Shown here in pieces: positions 14,783 through 17,577 of a stretch of 17,577 bases of DNA; positions within the stretch are counted from its first letter, which is position 1; every line of letters begins with the position of its first letter. The translations under genes were made by a program, and so were the position numbers. The stretch comes from JANRKT01 sp033763355 (GTDB lineage: Bacteria > Bacteroidota > Bacteroidia > Chitinophagales > Chitinophagaceae). Below the pieces are notes generated by a model that ran no database searches, had not been told where the DNA came from, and worked only from the letters and a program-made list of their open reading frames with translations. The DNA lies in contig JANRKT010000381.1 of assembly GCA_033763355.1 (NCBI GenBank), positions 1-17,577 of the forward strand, written 5' to 3'.

Positions 14783-15727
14783 ATGAGCCGCATCAATAAA
14801 AATACCATTCTGATAAAAAACTTCTCACAGCAAGTGGGCTTTAATTACTGTGGTATTGCGAAAGCAAAACCACTGGATGATGATGCCCGCAGGCTGGAAG
14901 CATGGCTCAGTAAAGGAATGCATGGGACAATGGGCTATATGGAAAAATATTTTGACCTGCGCATTGACCCTTCAAAACTGGTGCCCCGGGCCAAATCTGT
15001 TATTACACTGCTGCTGAATTATTTTCCTTCACAAAAGCAGAAAGAAGGAGCACCAAAAATTTCCAGCTATGCATTTGGAAAAGATTATCATGATGTAATA
15101 AAAAATAAACTGAAGCTACTGCTTCAACTGATACAGGAAAATATCGGCGGGGTATATGGAAGGGGCTTTGTTGATTCGGCGCCTGTTCTTGAAAGAAGCT
15201 GGGCGCAACAAAGCGGCATGGGGTGGATTGGTAAAAACGGGAACCTTATTACCAGGCAAAGTGGTTCATATTATTTTATTGCCACATTGATCACTGACCT
15301 TGAACTTGAATACGACGACCCCTTTGTAAAAGATTACTGCGGTACATGCACAAAATGCATTGATACATGCCCGACCGGAGCAATACTGCCTGATAAAGTA
15401 GTTGACGGAAGTAAATGTATATCCTACTTTACCATTGAACTGAAAGAAATGCTGATACCAGAAGAAATGAAAGGTAAATTTCAAAACTGGATGTTTGGCT
15501 GTGATATTTGCCAGGATGTGTGCCCATGGAACAGGTTTTCAAAACACAACAGCGAAGAAGAATTCCAACCCATACCTGAAATACTCAACTTTACTACCAG
15601 CGAATGGGAAGAGATGACAGAAGAAACATTTAAAAAAATATTCAGGTATTCACCCCTGAGCAGAAGTAAGTTTAAAGGGATAAAGCGAAATTTGAAATTT
15701 ATCAATCAAAAAGATAAGACGGGTTAA
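14783..15727 (+). CDS. queG: Epoxyqueuosine reductase QueG
   Basis: A 314-residue iron-sulfur and cobalamin enzyme that reduces epoxyqueuosine to queuosine in tRNA, the last step of queuosine synthesis. The start is taken at the ATG at 14783; a GTG at 14768 is in frame but adds only five unconserved residues. The catalytic acid is D131 in the block GFVDSAPVLERSWAQQSG, followed by GMGWIGKNGNL. Two [4Fe-4S] cluster motifs are C186xxC189xxC192xxxC196P and C240xxC243xxxC247P. The protein ends about 65 residues after the second cluster and lacks the C-terminal HEAT-like tRNA-binding domain of longer homologs such as the E. coli enzyme. I believe the short form is usual in this phylum. The next gene begins 18 bases downstream. 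No other queuosine gene is in the window. Confidence 0.95.
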   Translation: MSRINKNTILIKNFSQQVGFNYCGIAKAKPLDDDARRLEAWLSKGMHGTMGYMEKYFDLRIDPSKLVPRAKSVITLLLNYFPSQKQKEGAPKISSYAFGKDYHDVIKNKLKLLLQLIQENIGGVYGRGFVDSAPVLERSWAQQSGMGWIGKNGNLITRQSGSYYFIATLITDLELEYDDPFVKDYCGTCTKCIDTCPTGAILPDKVVDGSKCISYFTIELKEMLIPEEMKGKFQNWMFGCDICQDVCPWNRFSKHNSEEEFQPIPEILNFTTSEWEEMTEETFKKIFRYSPLSRSKFKGIKRNLKFINQKDKTG

Positions 15728-15745
15728 GAACCTGATGCAAAACCT

Positions 15746-16217
15746 TTGGTAAATAAAAAAATCAGGCTTGAAAAATTCGAGGCAAAGGGAGGATGGACCT
15801 ATGCACAGGTTCCGCAAATACCAGTCGAAGCACAACCCATTTGGCTGGGTAAAAGTAAAAGGTATGATTGCTGATTACGAGATCAGGCAATACCACCTGA
15901 TGCCGATAGGAAACGGGAAACTTTTTCTGCCTGTAAAAGCTGAGATACGCAAAAAAATAAAAAAGGAAGCCGGTGATTGGGTAAAAGTGGTTTTGTTTGA
16001 AGACCATGATGCTTTGGAAATACCTGGTGAACTGCTGGAGTGCCTGCGTTATGAACCCGCTGCACACCTGTTCTTCTTTACTTTATCAGACAGCGAAAAG
16101 AAATTTTATATCAACTGGATCTATTCTGCCAAAGGCGCTGAAACAAAAATCAAACGGCTTGCTGAAACAGTAAACCGGCTGGCAAATAAATTAAAGATAT
16201 ACGATAAAATACCCTGA
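15746..16217 (+). pseudogene. DUF1905 / YdeI (OmdA)-type two-domain protein gene with a +1 frameshift
   Basis: Coding begins in the frame of a TTG start at 15746 (VNKKIRLEKFEAKGGWTYAQVPQIP) and jumps to the frame of 15768 somewhere between about 15818 and 15839. It then continues as PFGWVKVKG to the stop at 16215-16217. Removing one base restores a 156-residue protein. The first part has the start of the DUF1905 domain (EAKGGWTYAQVP). The second part has the rest (YHLMPIGNGKLFLPVKAEIRKKI) and a YdeI/OmpD-associated C-terminal domain (LEIPGELLECL, FFTLSDSEKKFYINWI, ETKIKRLAETVNRL). An open reading frame alone would start at ATG 15768 or 15801 and miss the domain start, giving an odd basic N terminus (MHRFRKYQSKHN). 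Proteins of this kind are small and cytoplasmic; their function is poorly known. It lies 18 bases after queG. It may be a true pseudogene or a sequence error. Confidence 0.78.
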
Positions 16218-16267
16218 TAATAAAATTGATGAAAACCCTGTAATTTGTCATTGCAATTGATTAATTC

Positions 16268-17577
16268 ATGTTGAAAGGAAATATACTGGTTATAGATGAT
16301 GAGGAAAGCCTTAGAAAACTGCTTTCAAGGATCATATCGCTTGAAGGATACAAAGTTTCCGAAGCAGGTTCGGTAAAAGAAGGGTTAAGATTCCTTGACC
16401 AGCATGAAACGGCCCTTGTAATTTCTGATGTAAAACTGCCCGACGGCAATGGGGTTAATCTCACACAAACCATTAAATCAAAATTTCCCGAAACAGAAAT
16501 TATAGTGCTGACTGCATTCGGCAACATACAGGATGCAGTACAAGCCATTAAAAACGGCGCTTATGATTATCTCGTAAAAGGGGATGACAACAACAAAATC
16601 ATTCCTTTGATAAATAAGGCGGTTGATAAAGCACTGCTTCAATATAAAATAAAGGAACTGCAGCAAAAGCTTTCGGGAAACTATTCTTTTGAGAACATCA
16701 TTGGTGACTCTGACCCAATCCAAAAAGCCATCAGCGAAGCAAAAAAAGTTGCAGTAACGGATACATCTGTATTGCTTACCGGTGAAACGGGAACGGGAAA
16801 AGAATTATTCGCCCACGCCATTCACCATGCAGGTAAAAGGCGCAGCAGGCCTTTTGTAGCCATTAACTGCAGCGCCTTTTCAAAAGAAATTTTAGAGAGT
16901 GAATTGTTCGGCCATAAAGCCGGGGCATTTACAGGCGCAATAAAAGATAAAAAGGGTTTGCTTGAAGAGGCCCATGAAGGCACATTGTTTCTTGACGAAA
17001 TAGGTGAAATGAGTATTGAACTTCAGGCCAAGCTTTTAAGGGTGCTGGAAACACAGGAATTTTATAAGGTAGGCGAAACAAAACCAAGCAAAGTTGATGT
17101 AAGGATTATTTCGGCAACCAACAGGGACCTTGAAAAAGAAGCGGAAAAAGAAAATTTTCGTAAAGATTTATTTTACCGCATTGCTTCATTCCAGGTTCGC
17201 CTGCCTTCTTTAAACGAAAGGCAAAAAGATATCAGGCTGCTGGCCGAATTTTTTACCCGGCAATTTTCATTAAAGCTGAATAAAAAGATGGATAAGCCCG
17301 GAAGTGATTTTATAAAAGCACTGGAGCAACATCAATGGAAAGGAAACATCCGTGAGTTGCGCAATGTAATTGAAAGAGCTGTTATATTATCGGAAGAAAC
17401 GGAGCTTACAACAAGAAGCCTGCCCTTCGGATTTAGTGATCCTGTAAACAGCAGTGCCTCTTATACACTTGCTGATGCTGAAAAAAAACACATTCAGAAA
17501 ATACTGGCCCATACCAATGGTAACAAAACCAAAACCGCTGATTTGCTCGGCATTGGCTTAACAACTTTGTACAGGAA
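16268..17577 (+). CDS. Sigma-54-dependent response regulator (NtrC family), 3' end cut by the window
   Basis: The visible 436 codons run to the window end with no stop. The receiver domain (1-120) has D10/D11, phosphoacceptor D54 in ISDVKLPDG, T82 and K104. The usual proline after the lysine is replaced by GDDNNK, which I recall as common in a Bacteroidota subgroup. The AAA+ domain has Walker A GETGTGKE (172-179), the sigma-54-contacting loop GAFTGA (219-224), Walker B FLDEIGE (241-247) and sensor TNRDL. The C-terminal Fis-type helix-turn-helix (NKTKTADLLGIGLTTLYR) is reached but incomplete. The protein activates sigma-54 promoters when phosphorylated by a histidine kinase, which would be expected outside the window. 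The ATG at 16268 follows the frameshifted gene by 50 bases. No sigma-54 promoter was recognised in the window. Confidence 0.95.
   Translation, partial: MLKGNILVIDDEESLRKLLSRIISLEGYKVSEAGSVKEGLRFLDQHETALVISDVKLPDGNGVNLTQTIKSKFPETEIIVLTAFGNIQDAVQAIKNGAYDYLVKGDDNNKIIPLINKAVDKALLQYKIKELQQKLSGNYSFENIIGDSDPIQKAISEAKKVAVTDTSVLLTGETGTGKELFAHAIHHAGKRRSRPFVAINCSAFSKEILESELFGHKAGAFTGAIKDKKGLLEEAHEGTLFLDEIGEMSIELQAKLLRVLETQEFYKVGETKPSKVDVRIISATNRDLEKEAEKENFRKDLFYRIASFQVRLPSLNERQKDIRLLAEFFTRQFSLKLNKKMDKPGSDFIKALEQHQWKGNIRELRNVIERAVILSEETELTTRSLPFGFSDPVNSSASYTLADAEKKHIQKILAHTNGNKTKTADLLGIGLTTLYR

Noticed and set aside
1..17577. CRISPR array, tRNA, insertion sequence, prophage or defence system
   Set aside because: No regularly spaced repeats, tRNA cloverleaf, transposase or phage-like gene was seen. 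Base composition and gene types look uniform along the window.

Overview
The window looks like a chromosomal segment of a Bacteroidota bacterium, most likely family Chitinophagaceae. The evidence is the gene types: a LytTR two-component pair, a short QueG, an RRM-type RNA-binding protein, a DraG-like secreted hydrolase and small secreted orphan families. Start codons lack Shine-Dalgarno sequences and sit in A/T-rich leaders, and one start has a TAnnTTTG-type -7 element. This placement is from memory of such genomes, not from a search. I see no tRNA, rRNA, CRISPR array, integrase or insertion sequence. It reads as ordinary core genome with some poorly described families.

Layout. 1-584: the 3' part of a probable lipoprotein gene, out of frame at a run of seven C. 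721-766: a two-way terminator. 795-3327 (minus): a LytS-type histidine kinase, its LytTR response regulator (TGATG overlap), then a LolA-fold periplasmic protein. 3328-3804: non-coding. 3805-4818 (plus): two tandem paralogous secreted proteins with a duplicated leader, then a terminator. 4900-5283 (minus): a Dabb-domain protein. 5643-6442 (plus): an RRM RNA-binding protein with its own terminator, then a small conserved-looking orphan. 6475-9114 (minus): the ClpB disaggregase. 9252-10322 (plus): a serine beta-lactamase-fold hydrolase. 10331-14266 (minus): a compact three-gene sugar operon, galT, a GHMP sugar kinase and an exported ADP-ribosylglycohydrolase-fold protein. 14364-14705 (plus): a small two-helix membrane protein with a pore-loop-like middle. 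14783-15727 (plus): QueG. 15746-16217 (plus): a DUF1905/YdeI-like gene with a +1 frameshift. 16268 to the window end (plus): a sigma-54-dependent NtrC-type regulator, cut off inside its DNA-binding helix-turn-helix.

How the genes work together. The sugar operon is the best candidate for something new. Its kinase has the sequence hallmarks of plant L-arabinokinase (ARA1) rather than textbook galactokinase. It overlaps galT by four bases and is followed 25 bases later by a secreted DraG-like hydrolase. A route from extracytoplasmic glycoside to free sugar, sugar-1-phosphate and UDP-sugar is a reasonable inference, but the sugar cannot be decided from sequence alone. The kinase/regulator pair faces away from the tandem secreted paralogs across a 477-base gap. 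A regulatory link is possible but not shown.

Two genes (1-584 and 15746-16217) each need a single-base deletion to read through. They are either assembly errors or real disruptions, and this affects how much trust to place in single-base details of the window.
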